NCBI GenBank assembly: GCA_025936115.1
Contig: JAICTZ010000005.1
Coordinates: 124,001-188,000 of the forward strand
Length of the DNA stretch: 64,000 bases
Direction: 5' to 3'
Source: Polyangiaceae bacterium
Lineage (GTDB): Bacteria > Myxococcota_A > Polyangia > Polyangiales > Polyangiaceae
Position 1 is the stretch's first letter. Each line of letters begins with the position of its first letter. Shown piece after piece: positions 39,749-49,145 of the stretch. Under the pieces are notes generated by a model. The model searched no databases, had not been told where the DNA came from, and was given only the letters and a program-made list of their open reading frames with translations. The position numbers were made by a program, and so were the translations under genes.

Positions 39749-40594
39749 TCAGCGGTCGTACTCGCCGCCGACGCACGTGTGACTTGCCGGATCACAGACG
39801 AGCGGCGCGCCGCAATCGCGAGAATCTTTGCACACGACGCAGGTGAACGTGAGGGGATCGCAGACGCGCCCGAGCGCGCTGCAGTCGCCGTCGACGGCGC
39901 ACTCGGCGCAGCGCGCACCGGCCGCACAATGCGGGCCGCGCGGGTTCGAGCTGCAGTCGGCGTCGGCGAGACACTCGACGCAAACGCTGCGCCGGGTGTT
40001 GCACATGTGGGTCGAGCGGCTGCAGTCGTGATCGGGATCGAGCTCCGTCGCGCAGCTCTGCAAGCACGAATGGCTCCAGCCGTCACACACGCTGCCTGCA
40101 GGGCAACCGTCACTGGGGGTGCACGGCGTGCAGCGATGCTGGCTGATGTCGCAGTAGGGATTCGCAGCCGGACAGTCGAGATCTTGGCGACACTCGACGC
40201 AACTTACGTCGGTGTCATCCGAGCAGAAAAGGCCGTACATCTCGCAGACTTCGCAGTCCGCCTCCCCGGCGGCCCCGCTCGCGCCGCTCATGCCGCCGAC
40301 ACTCGTGGAGCCGGCGCTGGACGTGCCACCTGGGCTCGACGGGGCACCCGCGCTCGACGTGCCACCCGAGCTTGCTGCCGCGCCCGAGCTCGCTGCCGCG
40401 CCTGCGCTCGCTGCTGCACCTGTGCTCGCTGCCGCGCCTGCACTCGACGTGACGCCGGCGATCCCGCCGCCCGGTCCATCGGGCGGCGCGCCCGAGCTTC
40501 CCCCGCCGTTCGCGGGAGTGCCTCGATCGAAGCGAAACTCTCCGTTGCAGGCGAACGCGAGCAAGAGCAGCGCCGCGAGCTTTCGGCTATGCAT
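39749..40594 (-). CDS. Cys-rich repeat lipoprotein
   Basis: A 281-residue lipoprotein with lipobox AFAC (Cys about 16), an Ala/Gly/Ser linker that includes GAAAS-type repeats, and ~170 residues of Cys-rich modules (SCVECRQDLDCPAANPYCD; VCVECLADADCSSNPRGPHC; VCKDSRDCGAPLVCDPASHT). Each module has about six Cys in the spacing common to myxobacterial secreted proteins. It starts eight bases after the FecR-like stop, making it the third gene of the sigma operon from 42373. Confidence 0.82.
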   Translation of the reverse strand: MHSRKLAALLLLAFACNGEFRFDRGTPANGGGSSGAPPDGPGGGIAGVTSSAGAAASTGAAASAGAAASSGAAASSGGTSSAGAPSSPGGTSSAGSTSVGGMSGASGAAGEADCEVCEMYGLFCSDDTDVSCVECRQDLDCPAANPYCDISQHRCTPCTPSDGCPAGSVCDGWSHSCLQSCATELDPDHDCSRSTHMCNTRRSVCVECLADADCSSNPRGPHCAAGARCAECAVDGDCSALGRVCDPLTFTCVVCKDSRDCGAPLVCDPASHTCVGGEYDR

Positions 40595-40602
40595 CGTCGA
40601 GC

Positions 40603-41712
40603 TCACGGCGAGCGCGCGAGCGTCTGCATTTCCCCGCGAGCGAAGCCTGCCGGGTAGCGTGCGAGGTAACGCTCCGCCTCGGCGCGTGCGCTCGGGGTGT
40701 CGCTGCGCGAGAGCAGCCGGACGCGCTCGACGAACGCGCTTTCGGCGAGCTGACCGCGCGGAAAACGAGCCAGCAAACGCCCGTACGTCGCGAGCGCCTC
40801 TCCGCTGCGGCCCGCGCGTCGTGCGGCTTCGGCTGCGGCATAGAGGTCGTTTTGCTCCGAGAGCGATGACGTGGCGGCGCTGCTCTCCTCTGCCGTGCTC
40901 GCCGCGGGCGCGACCGACGGCTTCGTCGCGGGCGCCGCGACCGGATTCGACGATGCGCGACGCTCCCCGTTTGCCGCGAGTCGCTCCGTTGCGCGCGGAC
41001 GCAGCGGAGCGCGCGCTTCCGTCACTGCCGGGGCCAGGGGGGCTTCTGCCGGAGGCGTACACAGGCTCGTCCACTGCTCACCGCCGACCAGCATCAGGAC
41101 CTTGCCACCGGAGCGCACTTCGACGCGTCCTTCCTCCACGGCGACGTGCGAGCGCTCGGCGCAGTCGCTCGTGGCAGGTTCGAGCTTCACGTCGAACACG
41201 GTGCCGCGCACTTCCACCTCGGCCTGGGGCGTGTCGACCAAGAAGCGCTCGTTCGGGCGCAGCTTCGCGACGTGCAGGTGCGCGCCGCCGCGCAAAAGCG
41301 CAAAACGTTGCGTCGTCGTCGCGTCGCGGCACTCGAGCACGCTCTTGGCGTCGAGCGCGATCTGGGTGCCGCTCGCGAGCACGACGGAGGTGGGCGCGCC
41401 CGCGGGCGCGACGATGCTCTGCCCCGCGTCGAGCCCGCGATGCCGATCGCCCGCAGCCGTGCAGTTCGCGCCGCGGCAGGCGTTCGCGCGGGGATTTCGC
41501 GGAGCGACTGTGAAGAAGACGGCGAGCGCCGCCACGGAGGCAAACCCCACGCCGGCGGCCACGAGGCGCGCGCTCCGCCGTTTACGCCGCATCGCCATGC
41601 CCTGCGCGACGACGCTGATGCCGACGTCGCGGCTCAGTCGCGATTCCTTCGCCAGCGGTCGCTCCCGCAGCAACCACGCCGCGAGCGCCGCGTAGCGCGT
41701 GGGCTCAGTCAT
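40603..41712 (-). CDS. FecR-domain membrane protein with TPR-like tail
   Basis: A 369-residue protein. A cytoplasmic N-terminus is followed by a transmembrane helix (LVAAGVGFASVAALAVFFTV), a FecR domain (GTQIALDAKSVLECRD; FLVDTPQAEVEVRGTVFDVK), an Ala/Pro-rich linker and a C-terminal TPR-like tail (YAAAEAARRAGRSGEALATY; ARFPRGQLAESAFVERVRLL). FecR proteins pass envelope signals to sigma factors. The start at 41712 overlaps the end of the sigma gene by 8 bases, which supports pairing. Confidence 0.9.
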   Translation of the reverse strand: MTEPTRYAALAAWLLRERPLAKESRLSRDVGISVVAQGMAMRRKRRSARLVAAGVGFASVAALAVFFTVAPRNPRANACRGANCTAAGDRHRGLDAGQSIVAPAGAPTSVVLASGTQIALDAKSVLECRDATTTQRFALLRGGAHLHVAKLRPNERFLVDTPQAEVEVRGTVFDVKLEPATSDCAERSHVAVEEGRVEVRSGGKVLMLVGGEQWTSLCTPPAEAPLAPAVTEARAPLRPRATERLAANGERRASSNPVAAPATKPSVAPAASTAEESSAATSSLSEQNDLYAAAEAARRAGRSGEALATYGRLLARFPRGQLAESAFVERVRLLSRSDTPSARAEAERYLARYPAGFARGEMQTLARSP

Positions 41713-42373
41713 GGAGCTCCCGGTGCGAGCGGGCGAGATCATCCATCGAGCCGGCGAGATCCGGATCGCGGAGGATCCGCTCGTGCATCTCTTTGCGCCC
41801 GCGCACGAGCCGGCTCTGCACGGCGGCGACGCTCACCTTGGTGATGTCGCTGATCTCCTTCAGCGAGAAGCCGTGCACGTCGTGGAGCACGAACGTCCAG
41901 GCGCGGTTCGCGTCCATGTCCGTCAGGTGCTTCTGGACGCGACGGATCGAGTTACGCAAGAGGGCGGTGCCGCTCGCCGCTCGATCCGCCCGGTCGAAGG
42001 TCTCGGAGTCGGTGAGCGCGAAGAGTCGCCGTTCGATCTTGCGCCGGCGGATGTGCTTGTAGGCGGTGCGAGCCGCGATGACGGCGGCCCAAGCGTCGAG
42101 CGGGCACTCGCCGCGGAAACGTTCGAGGCTGAGCACGAGATCGATCAAGGCCTGCTGAACGAGGTCGTCGTGGTCGGGATCGCGCGCGCCGAGCAGGCGG
42201 CCGAGCGTGCGCTCGATCACCGGCCGCAACCGGTCGTGGAAATTTGCTGCGGCAGCGGCCTCACCAGCGATGACCGCCGCGAGCAGCGCCCCGTCCGCTT
42301 CCGCCGCCGGCAGCTGGCTGGCCGGGGAATTGCCTTTGACGAGACGAAGCGGGCGCAGGGGTGCTGGAGACAT
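41705..42373 (-). CDS. Sigma-70 family RNA polymerase sigma factor
   Basis: A 222-residue sigma factor with region 2 (RPVIERTLGRLLGARDPDHD, DLVQQALIDLVLSLERFRGE) and region 4 (VLHDVHGFSLKEISDITKVS, AAVQSRLVRGRKEM). ATG 42373 is preferred over 42406. It forms an operon with the FecR-TPR gene and the Cys-rich lipoprotein. Confidence 0.9.
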   Translation of the reverse strand: MSPAPLRPLRLVKGNSPASQLPAAEADGALLAAVIAGEAAAAANFHDRLRPVIERTLGRLLGARDPDHDDLVQQALIDLVLSLERFRGECPLDAWAAVIAARTAYKHIRRRKIERRLFALTDSETFDRADRAASGTALLRNSIRRVQKHLTDMDANRAWTFVLHDVHGFSLKEISDITKVSVAAVQSRLVRGRKEMHERILRDPDLAGSMDDLARSHRELHD

Positions 42374-42454
42374 GGGGGCCCTGATCGGAAGTGCCTCGAT
42401 CCGCATATTAGCAGGCGCAGGCCTCGGCGGACGCGAGACCGTTCCAACTTGCGC

Positions 42455-43405
42455 CTAGAAGGACGCCCGCAGGCCGAGCCGCGCGAGCGGATTGACGGGA
42501 GGCCAGGTCGCGCGCGCCTCCTCGTGCACGTAAATGGTCGTCTTGCCGGCCAGAACTTCAGCTCCGAGCTCGACGAATAAGCTCGACGTTTCGTTGAAAT
42601 CCACTCCCGCCGTCCCGCACAACGTTCCACCCAACAAGAATCGCTCTTGACGGTCCGGCTCCGGATCGTCGGACGAAAAATGGCTCACCGACAGTTGGTA
42701 CAACCCGACACCGAGACTCACGCCGAGCCAAGTTGCCTCCGTCGGGCGAAAGGCGCGCCAGCTCGTGCGCGCAACGAGCGAGCCGATACGTGACGAAGCC
42801 TGCGCCTCGGCGAGCTCACCGAAACGAAGCTCGCCCGCCAAGCCGATCCGAAAGCGCGCGGTGAGCGCAACGTCGCCAGCGAGGCTCGCACCGAGCGTCG
42901 TGCCCTCGCCTGGCCCCGAAGCTGCGACCGCTGCGCTGATCTCCCCCTGTGGAAAGGTGCGCGTGAGTTTGGCGGGAGTCGCCGCGATCGGCAGCGGCGC
43001 GCTCGTCGGGGGCGGCGGAGCCGTCGTGCTCGGCGCAGGGGCGGGTGCGGGCGCGGCGGGCGTGGTTTCGAGGAAGACGGCCGCCGCGAGAAAGCCGAGT
43101 GTGCGGCCGCGCTCGGCGTCGGGATCGGTCGCCTCGAAGCTCACCCAGCGCTCGAGACAGTCGTCGCGCGCTCGGCAAAGTCTCAGGCGCGCGTGCTCGT
43201 GACGCGGCGAGTCCCACGACAGCACGGCGCTCTCGCTGCCGCGTTCCGGCGGCGGCACGGCTTCGGGCTGGTCGTCGAGGAACGACTCGGTGCGCACGCT
43301 CACGTCGGGTCCGAGCATTTCGCTCGCGGCTTGTGCCATGGCACCCGTACTCGGTGCGGCGACTTGGCTCGTCGCCACCCAGATCGTCAAAGCCGCCGCG
43401 GTCAC
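42455..43405 (-). CDS. Periplasmic-domain / Pro-rich linker / beta-barrel-like envelope protein
   Basis: A 316-residue protein: a signal peptide ending AMA, a ~95-residue soluble domain with two Cys (ARLRLCRARDDCLERWVSFE) closing with a hydrophobic helix, a ~35-residue Pro/Ala/Thr linker, and ~180 residues of probable beta-barrel strands ending in Phe (ARLGLRASF). The plan matches the 29624-30670 protein, though overall similarity is low by eye. It lies upstream of, and on the same strand as, the sigma operon at 42373, 82 bases away. Confidence 0.72.
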   Translation of the reverse strand: MTAAALTIWVATSQVAAPSTGAMAQAASEMLGPDVSVRTESFLDDQPEAVPPPERGSESAVLSWDSPRHEHARLRLCRARDDCLERWVSFEATDPDAERGRTLGFLAAAVFLETTPAAPAPAPAPSTTAPPPPTSAPLPIAATPAKLTRTFPQGEISAAVAASGPGEGTTLGASLAGDVALTARFRIGLAGELRFGELAEAQASSRIGSLVARTSWRAFRPTEATWLGVSLGVGLYQLSVSHFSSDDPEPDRQERFLLGGTLCGTAGVDFNETSSLFVELGAEVLAGKTTIYVHEEARATWPPVNPLARLGLRASF

Positions 43406-43466
43406 CGTCGAGCGAGCCTAGCAAAAGGGTTGTCGGATGCTTTCGAGCCGAAGCGCGCGGCGCTGC

Positions 43467-44360
43467 TCAGTACGGCTTCTGGCCGGAAATGTTGCCGCCC
43501 GGTGCGTAGTCGCAGAGCACGGTGTTGTTGAAATGGGCGTTCGGACAATTCACGATCGCGCAACCGATCCGAACGCTGTCGCGCCAAACGACCTGGGTGT
43601 AGTGACCGGCGCTCGAGAAGTCGTTCTTCGCGTAGTCGTACTTGCTCGACTCGCTCATCCAGCTGTTCAGGGCGTCCGCCGGCGCCACGGTGTTGCCGGT
43701 CGTCGCGTAGATATTTTCGCCCACGTAGCTGTCCTTGCCGCCGAGCGCTTGGTAGTCCGTGGAGCGATCCATGTTGTGATCGACGAGCTGTCCGTCGGGC
43801 GCGACGCACTTGCTGAGGTAGTTGTACGCCGAGTCGGCGAGGATCGGGTCCCAGCTCATGGGCGGCAGCGGGGGCACGGGCAGGGGATTCAAGTCGGTGC
43901 GCGCTCGTGCGGCGTTGTGCGCGGCGACGAACGCCTCGATCAAGGTCTTGCTGAGCGGATTGGTATGGCTCGCCACTGCGGAGCCCCCGCTGCCGTTCGG
44001 TGCGCCCGCTCCGCCGCCCGCATCGTCCTGGCCAGCTTGACCCGAGCCGCCACTGCTGCCGGGACGCCCGGCCGCGGCGGAGGAGCCGCCGGTATCGGCA
44101 GAGCCGCCGCTCTCGGCAGAGCCACCGGTCCCGCCCGAGGCCCGCGCGCCGCCGCTCTCGCCCGCGCCGCCGGTCTCTCCGAGCGTGCCGCCCGTTGCTG
44201 CGGAGTTGCTTCCGCCACGTGCGTGATTACCGCCGGCCGCGCCGCCCGTACCGCCCTGCTCTGCGCCGCTCGCGCCGGCCTCGCCTGCATCACCGTTGGC
44301 GCCGCCGCTACTGCAGCCGACGACGGTAAGAAGCGAAACGATCAAAGCATGGCGGAGCAT
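43467..44360 (-). CDS. Surface lipoprotein with CAP/SCP (PR-1) domain
   Basis: A 297-residue lipoprotein with lipobox VVGC (Cys about 16), ~110 residues of Gly/Ser/Ala linker, then a CAP domain of ~150 residues. LIEAFVAAHNAARARTDLNP carries the first conserved His, VGENIYATTG the Glu region, and AGHYTQVVWRDSVRIGCAIV the second His and signature. CAP proteins bind lipids or act on surface partners. Bacterial roles are mostly unknown. Confidence 0.93.
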   Translation of the reverse strand: MLRHALIVSLLTVVGCSSGGANGDAGEAGASGAEQGGTGGAAGGNHARGGSNSAATGGTLGETGGAGESGGARASGGTGGSAESGGSADTGGSSAAAGRPGSSGGSGQAGQDDAGGGAGAPNGSGGSAVASHTNPLSKTLIEAFVAAHNAARARTDLNPLPVPPLPPMSWDPILADSAYNYLSKCVAPDGQLVDHNMDRSTDYQALGGKDSYVGENIYATTGNTVAPADALNSWMSESSKYDYAKNDFSSAGHYTQVVWRDSVRIGCAIVNCPNAHFNNTVLCDYAPGGNISGQKPY

Positions 44361-44519
44361 AACGAAGACCTCGCGGGTCAAGAAGAAGCGGGAGGGCGGA
44401 GGGCCCTCTCGTGCTCTCCCAATTTGGGTCAACTTGGCGCCGAGCGCCAGCCCCGATCGCTCGCCACGCGCAGTTCGCGCGCCCGGCCTGGGCGGCTCTG
44501 CGCATGGCGCCACCGCGCG

Positions 44520-45698
44520 TCACAGACTCGGCGCAAATAGGCTTTTACCGCGGAAAGCCCGCTGCGGCTTGGCGAACAGGTACCCCTGCAAGAGGTCGGC
44601 GCCGAGCGTCGTCAGGGTGTCTCGTTCTGCTTCGGTTTCCACTCCCTCGCACACCACGTAAGTGCCGAGCTCCCGCTGGCATACCGTCAGCATCGAACGC
44701 ACGATGCTCGCCTTGCGTTTGGAAGTGTCGATGCCACGCACGAGCGACATATCGAGCTTTGCCACGTCCGGCTCGAGTTGGCTGAAGCTCGAAAGCCCCG
44801 CGTAACCGGCGCCGAGGTCGTCGACCGCGATGCGGTAGCCGAGGGCGCGCAGCCGAGTCATGCACGAACGCACGTCGCTCACGCGGCTGAGCGACGTGCG
44901 CTCGGTGATTTCCAGCACGACGTGCGGCGCGTGGGCCGAGAGCGGCGCCGTGGGGCCGTACAGGCTTTCGTCGCCGAGGTCGGCGGCGTGCAGGTTCACG
45001 AACATCATCGTGTCGGGCGGGGCTCGGTCCGCGATTTCGGCGACGACGCGCCGAACGGCGCGTCCGACTTCGCGCACGCGACCGAGCCGCTCCGCGGCGT
45101 CGAACAAGAGTCCGGGCGTGCCGAGCGTCGGTTCGTCGGAGCGAACCAGCGCCTCGTAGCCGAAGACGCTCTTGTCCGACCAGCGCACGATGGGCTGGAA
45201 CGCGACCCAGAGCTGCTCGAGCGCGCTATCGAAGCGCGCGTCGAGCCCGGCGCGATCGCCGATGAGCCAACCGTCACCCTCGCTGAGCTCGAGCGCACGG
45301 CGCTTGAGCACCGCGAGCCGATGCATGGCGCTCGCCGAAAACACCGCGTGACGCAGGACTTCGACGTCGACGGGCTTCTGCAAATAGCGAAAGCCGCCGT
45401 ATTCGATGATGGCCACGGCGCTCTCGAGTGAGGGATTGCCCGTGACCATGATCACGGGAACGTCGAGGTCGAATTCGCGGATCAACTTGAGAAACTCGGT
45501 CCCGGTGATGCCCGGCATGCTGAGGTCGGTGACCACGACGGAAAACGAGCGCCCTCGTTTGAAGAGCGCGAGTGCGTCCATGGCGTTCGACACCGCATCC
45601 ACTTTGCAGCCACTGCGCGTGAGTGCGCGCGCCGCTAGGGCACGCATCTCCGGCTCGTCGTCGACGACCAACACCTCCAGCAGCTGTTCTTCACTCAT
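44520..45698 (-). CDS. Response regulator with EAL c-di-GMP phosphodiesterase domain
   Basis: A 392-residue protein. The receiver (1-~125) has VVDDEPE, the phospho-acceptor in VVVTDLSMPGITG, and KPV. The EAL domain (~150-385) keeps its catalytic set: GYEALVR, FVNLHAADL, LEITERTS, AVDDLGAGYAGLSS, AKLDMSLV, VCEGVET and LLQGYLFAKP. It is likely active and lowers c-di-GMP when phosphorylated, affecting motility or matrix. No kinase is adjacent. Confidence 0.95.
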   Translation of the reverse strand: MSEEQLLEVLVVDDEPEMRALAARALTRSGCKVDAVSNAMDALALFKRGRSFSVVVTDLSMPGITGTEFLKLIREFDLDVPVIMVTGNPSLESAVAIIEYGGFRYLQKPVDVEVLRHAVFSASAMHRLAVLKRRALELSEGDGWLIGDRAGLDARFDSALEQLWVAFQPIVRWSDKSVFGYEALVRSDEPTLGTPGLLFDAAERLGRVREVGRAVRRVVAEIADRAPPDTMMFVNLHAADLGDESLYGPTAPLSAHAPHVVLEITERTSLSRVSDVRSCMTRLRALGYRIAVDDLGAGYAGLSSFSQLEPDVAKLDMSLVRGIDTSKRKASIVRSMLTVCQRELGTYVVCEGVETEAERDTLTTLGADLLQGYLFAKPQRAFRGKSLFAPSL

Positions 45699-45913
45699 GA
45701 CCGCCCGCTCTCGAACTCACCGCCCGGCCCCCCGAATTTCACCGATTTCCGAGGTGCCGCCGGCCCGGCGACTCTAACTTCGTCGCGGGCTTGGGCCAAG
45801 CGCCCCCCCGTTTGTGCCCGGGATTGAATGTCCAGGCGCTCATCGCGAGCACGCGGGCGAACCCGCATGCGCTCGTCGGCCGCGCCGGCCGACGCCGGAG
45901 CCGAGCTGCGCGC

Positions 45914-46801
45914 TCACGGGTCCTTGCAGCAGCGAAAGCCGGTCGAATAGTCGTGATAGCCGGGCTCGTGCGCCATGGTCACGAACTCACAGCCCTCGCC
46001 GTGTTGGTTGAGCGTGCTGAAGAAGCCGCCCATGAACACGCCCTTGCCCTGATTGACGATGAGCTTCGCGCGAATGCCGCTCGTGAGCGGCAGCTTGTCT
46101 CGCATGGATGCGTCCACGCGATCGGCGACCCACTCGTGCAGGTTGCCGACGAGATCGTAGACGCCTCCGGAGCTCACGCACTCCTGGTAAGCACCGGTCT
46201 CTGCGAGGAAGCCGTCGCGCTGATCGAGCTCGGGATCGTTGAAGCCTGCGTCGTACTTCCACGCGCGCGGATCGCTGCCGTGGAGGATCGACAGCAGGTG
46301 CGGTTTGTTGACGTTGCAGCGGCCGGACACGTATTTCGGGCCGTAAGGGAAAAGCGTATTTTTGTCGCCGCGACAGGCCCGGTACCACTCCGTGAGCGAA
46401 CAGAGCCGTTTGCCCGCGTTCTCGCAGGCGTTCGCCGCTTCGAGCTGACTGATGTAGCCCTGCGGTTTGACTCCAGCCTTCGAGACGGCGACGAACACTC
46501 CGCCCGTCGGCCGCGCGGAGTTCGGATGCGGCACGAGCGACCCGTCGTCGCTGCGGCGCATGAGGCTCGCTTCGTAGCGATCGACGCAGGTTGCACCGAC
46601 GCGCGCCATCTCGCTCGGACAGCCCGTGCTCACTGTCGGCTTCGGAGCTGGCGCGGGCGCGGTCGTCTTCGCGCGAGTCGGGGGCGCTGCGGGCTTGGCG
46701 TCGGCGTAGACCGGCGAGCTCGTCGGCTTGAGCGCGAAGAGCAGCGCCACACCGACGGCGCCGAACGCGGCAATCAAGGCGTGGGCACGGTTACCAGCCA
46801 T
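45914..46801 (-). CDS. FGE-sulfatase (SUMF1-type) domain protein
   Basis: A 295-residue protein with an N-terminal hydrophobic anchor (ALIAAFGAVGVALLFALKPT), a Pro/Ala linker and a formylglycine-enzyme-type domain: KRLCSLTEWYRACRGDKNTL, YDLVGNLHEWVADRV, and the closing GFRCCKDP. The domain is shared by sulfatase activators and by many proteins with other roles. No sulfatase gene is adjacent. ATG 46801 is chosen over an upstream extension to 46849. Confidence 0.88.
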   Translation of the reverse strand: MAGNRAHALIAAFGAVGVALLFALKPTSSPVYADAKPAAPPTRAKTTAPAPAPKPTVSTGCPSEMARVGATCVDRYEASLMRRSDDGSLVPHPNSARPTGGVFVAVSKAGVKPQGYISQLEAANACENAGKRLCSLTEWYRACRGDKNTLFPYGPKYVSGRCNVNKPHLLSILHGSDPRAWKYDAGFNDPELDQRDGFLAETGAYQECVSSGGVYDLVGNLHEWVADRVDASMRDKLPLTSGIRAKLIVNQGKGVFMGGFFSTLNQHGEGCEFVTMAHEPGYHDYSTGFRCCKDP

Positions 46802-47095
46802 CGAACCTGAATTTACGAGGAGGCTCGGAGCCTTGCCACCCGAGCGCACCGGGGGCGAGCGCCGGGCTCAACCGAGTGCGCGCAAACGTGAGGCCCAGCA
46901 CGTCGCGGTGACAAACATGTGAACAATTCACGTCAAGTGTGAGAAACGCTCCAGGGCTGAGCATGCAACCCCATAAGAACACGAGGGATTTCCACGTGGC
47001 GCGCGAGCGTCGCACGAGCCGCGGTTATCCCCAGGCGCCCCTTCGCGTCCGGGTCCTGCGCCTTCGGCCCCCCCTGCGTTTCCCGAACTCCGACC

Positions 47096-48238
47096 TCAGC
47101 GCCGCCGGCGGCGCGCCAGCCAGATGCCGAGACCGAGGACGCCCGCAAAGCCGAACGGCGTAGCCCGGCCGCGCGCGGAGATCGCACAGCCGCCGCCCCG
47201 ATTGCTTTCGTCGGGCGGGCTTCCGGGTGCGCTCTTCGTTCCACCGCTGCTCGAGCCGAGCGAGCCGGCGCTGCCGCCCGTCCCGGTCGCGCCCGTCCCG
47301 ACGGCGCCGGTGTTCATCGAAGTTCCACCCGCGCTCGGGGCGGCGCTGCCGGCGCTGCCGCCAGTGCCGCTCACGACTCCGCCCGTTCCCGGCATTCCGG
47401 CTGCGCCTGTGCCGGCGTGCGCGCTACTCGGTCCGCCCGCCGTGCCGGGAGCTCCACCACCTGACATGAGCCGTCCGGCTTCGCCCATCGCGCCGCCCAT
47501 GCTCGCGCCGCCCATGCCCATGCCGCCCGTCCCGCCGCTGCTCGTGCTCGGTGCGCCGCCGTTCGGCGCGCCGCCGCCGTTCGGCGCGCCGCCGCCGTTC
47601 GGCGCGCCGCCGCTGCTCGTGCCGCCCGTGCCTGCGGCCGCCGTGATCGAGATGAACGCGCAGTGATGGTAATAACAGCCGTTCGTCTGCGTCGCGGTCT
47701 CCGGCGTGCTCGTGTGCGGAGTCATGTACTCGCGCACTTGCAGCACGCATTTGTCGCACGTCACATTGTTCGGCAAAGTGACCTCGACCGTTTGCGCGCC
47801 AGAAAACGGTTGACTCTGCGTGTGCTCGAGCAGGCCGTCAGCGAGGATCGGGAACGCAGGCGTCGCCTGCATGTCGTCGTGCTCGCACATGGTGCCGCTG
47901 TCGGCGCGCGACATGTCGGGCGGCAGGTCCATCATGTCCCCGCTCGTGGCGAGCGCGACGCGGTAGTGCCCGCCGTGCGTGACGGTCTCGGCGATCTTGA
48001 TCGTGACCTTGTCGCCGGGCTTGAACGGCGTCGTCGGGCCGGTCGCTGCCGGATCCCCTTCGTTGCCGCACGGCCAGTCCTTTTGAGGACTCCCCTGCGA
48101 AGTCTCCGTCGTCCAGTTCGGAGGCGCTTGGAGATTGAAATGAGCCTGGGCGAGCGAAGGAAGCAGAGTGACGCAGGTCGCTACGGCAAGCTCGCTCGCT
48201 CGGCGCCGCGTGCCCCCGTTCAAGACGAAACGTGACAT
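47096..48238 (-). CDS. LPMO-like protein with Gly-rich linker and MYXO-CTERM tail
   Basis: A 380-residue exported protein. The signal peptide ends SLAQA and the mature chain begins HFNLQAPPNW. An N-terminal His after cleavage is the mark of lytic polysaccharide monooxygenases, which bind copper through it. Further His (HGGHYRVAL, YYHHCAFISI) could complete the brace. It resembles the polysaccharide-monooxygenase-like family named from Sorangium. A ~150-residue Gly-rich linker follows, with an 18-bp DNA repeat (three copies, 47561-47614), then a MYXO-CTERM tail: GGGCAISARG, a helix and a final Arg cluster. GAGG lies upstream of the ATG. Confidence 0.85.
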   Translation of the reverse strand: MSRFVLNGGTRRRASELAVATCVTLLPSLAQAHFNLQAPPNWTTETSQGSPQKDWPCGNEGDPAATGPTTPFKPGDKVTIKIAETVTHGGHYRVALATSGDMMDLPPDMSRADSGTMCEHDDMQATPAFPILADGLLEHTQSQPFSGAQTVEVTLPNNVTCDKCVLQVREYMTPHTSTPETATQTNGCYYHHCAFISITAAAGTGGTSSGGAPNGGGAPNGGGAPNGGAPSTSSGGTGGMGMGGASMGGAMGEAGRLMSGGGAPGTAGGPSSAHAGTGAAGMPGTGGVVSGTGGSAGSAAPSAGGTSMNTGAVGTGATGTGGSAGSLGSSSGGTKSAPGSPPDESNRGGGCAISARGRATPFGFAGVLGLGIWLARRRRR

Positions 48239-48326
48239 CGCGATGACCTCGAGGTTAATGCTGGTGCTGCGGGGCCGCAATAAATGAATCGCTGCATGGG
48301 TCGGGCCATGCGTAGGATGCCCGCTC

Positions 48327-49145
48327 GTGGTGCCCGATCTCCTCAAAGCGCTCGTGCTCGGTATCGTCGAGGGTCTGACCGAGTTTCTGCCCATTTCTTC
48401 CACAGGTCATTTGATCCTTGCCGGCTCCCTGCTCGACTTCGAGAGCGAGAAAGCGAAGGTCTTCGAAATCGTGATCCAGACGGGAGCGGTGCTTGCCGTC
48501 GTCTGGGAATATCGCGCGCGCTTCGGGCGCGTCATCGGCGGCCTCGGGCACGACCCGACGGCGCGGCGCTTCGCGACGAACATCTTCATCGCGTTCTTGC
48601 CAGCGGCGGTGCTCGGCCTGCTGTTGGCCAAGCACATCAAAGCCCTGCTTTTCAGGCCGATCCCCGTGGCGCTCGCGTTCATCGTCGGTGCGTTCGTCAT
48701 CTTGTGGGCGGAGCGGCGCGAGCATGTGACGCGCATCGAGCACGTGGACGACATCACGTCGTGGGACGCGCTCAAGATCGGCGCCGCACAAACGTTGGCG
48801 CTCATCCCCGGCACCTCACGCTCCGGAGCGACCATCATCGGCGGGCTCCTCCTCGGCCTGTCTCGCAGAGCGGCAGCGGAATTTTCCTTCTTCCTCGCCA
48901 TTCCCACGCTGATGGCCGCCGCGGCGTACGACGCGTTCAAACATCGCTCGCTCTTCACGTCGAGCGACATTGGCCTCTTCGGTGTCGGGCTCGTCGCGGC
49001 CTTCGTTTCGGCGTTCCTCTGCGTACGCTGGCTCTTGCGTTACGTGAGCCGACACGACTTCACGGCCTTCGCTTGGTATCGCATCGCGTTCGGACTCGTG
49101 GTCCTCGGCACCGCGTACGCCGGCCTCGTTCACTGGTCGTCCTAG
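48327..49145 (+). CDS. uppP: Undecaprenyl-diphosphatase (BacA/UppP)
   Basis: A 272-residue multipass membrane enzyme that dephosphorylates undecaprenyl diphosphate to recycle the cell-wall lipid carrier. The first motif [17 protein letters not shown] and the second motif [12 protein letters not shown] are intact. Start GTG 48327. Relatives give bacitracin resistance when abundant. It is a stand-alone gene between the LPMO-like gene and the low-complexity lipoprotein. Confidence 0.97.
   Translation: MVPDLLKALVLGIVEGLTEFLPISSTGHLILAGSLLDFESEKAKVFEIVIQTGAVLAVVWEYRARFGRVIGGLGHDPTARRFATNIFIAFLPAAVLGLLLAKHIKALLFRPIPVALAFIVGAFVILWAERREHVTRIEHVDDITSWDALKIGAAQTLALIPGTSRSGATIIGGLLLGLSRRAAAEFSFFLAIPTLMAAAAYDAFKHRSLFTSSDIGLFGVGLVAAFVSAFLCVRWLLRYVSRHDFTAFAWYRIAFGLVVLGTAYAGLVHWSS

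Noticed and set aside
46919-46942. GTGAACAATTCAC and overlapping TCAC/GTGA half-sites upstream of the FGE-like gene
   Set aside because: The arms are only 4-5 bases and common by chance. The gap 46802-47095 shows no other supporting signal.
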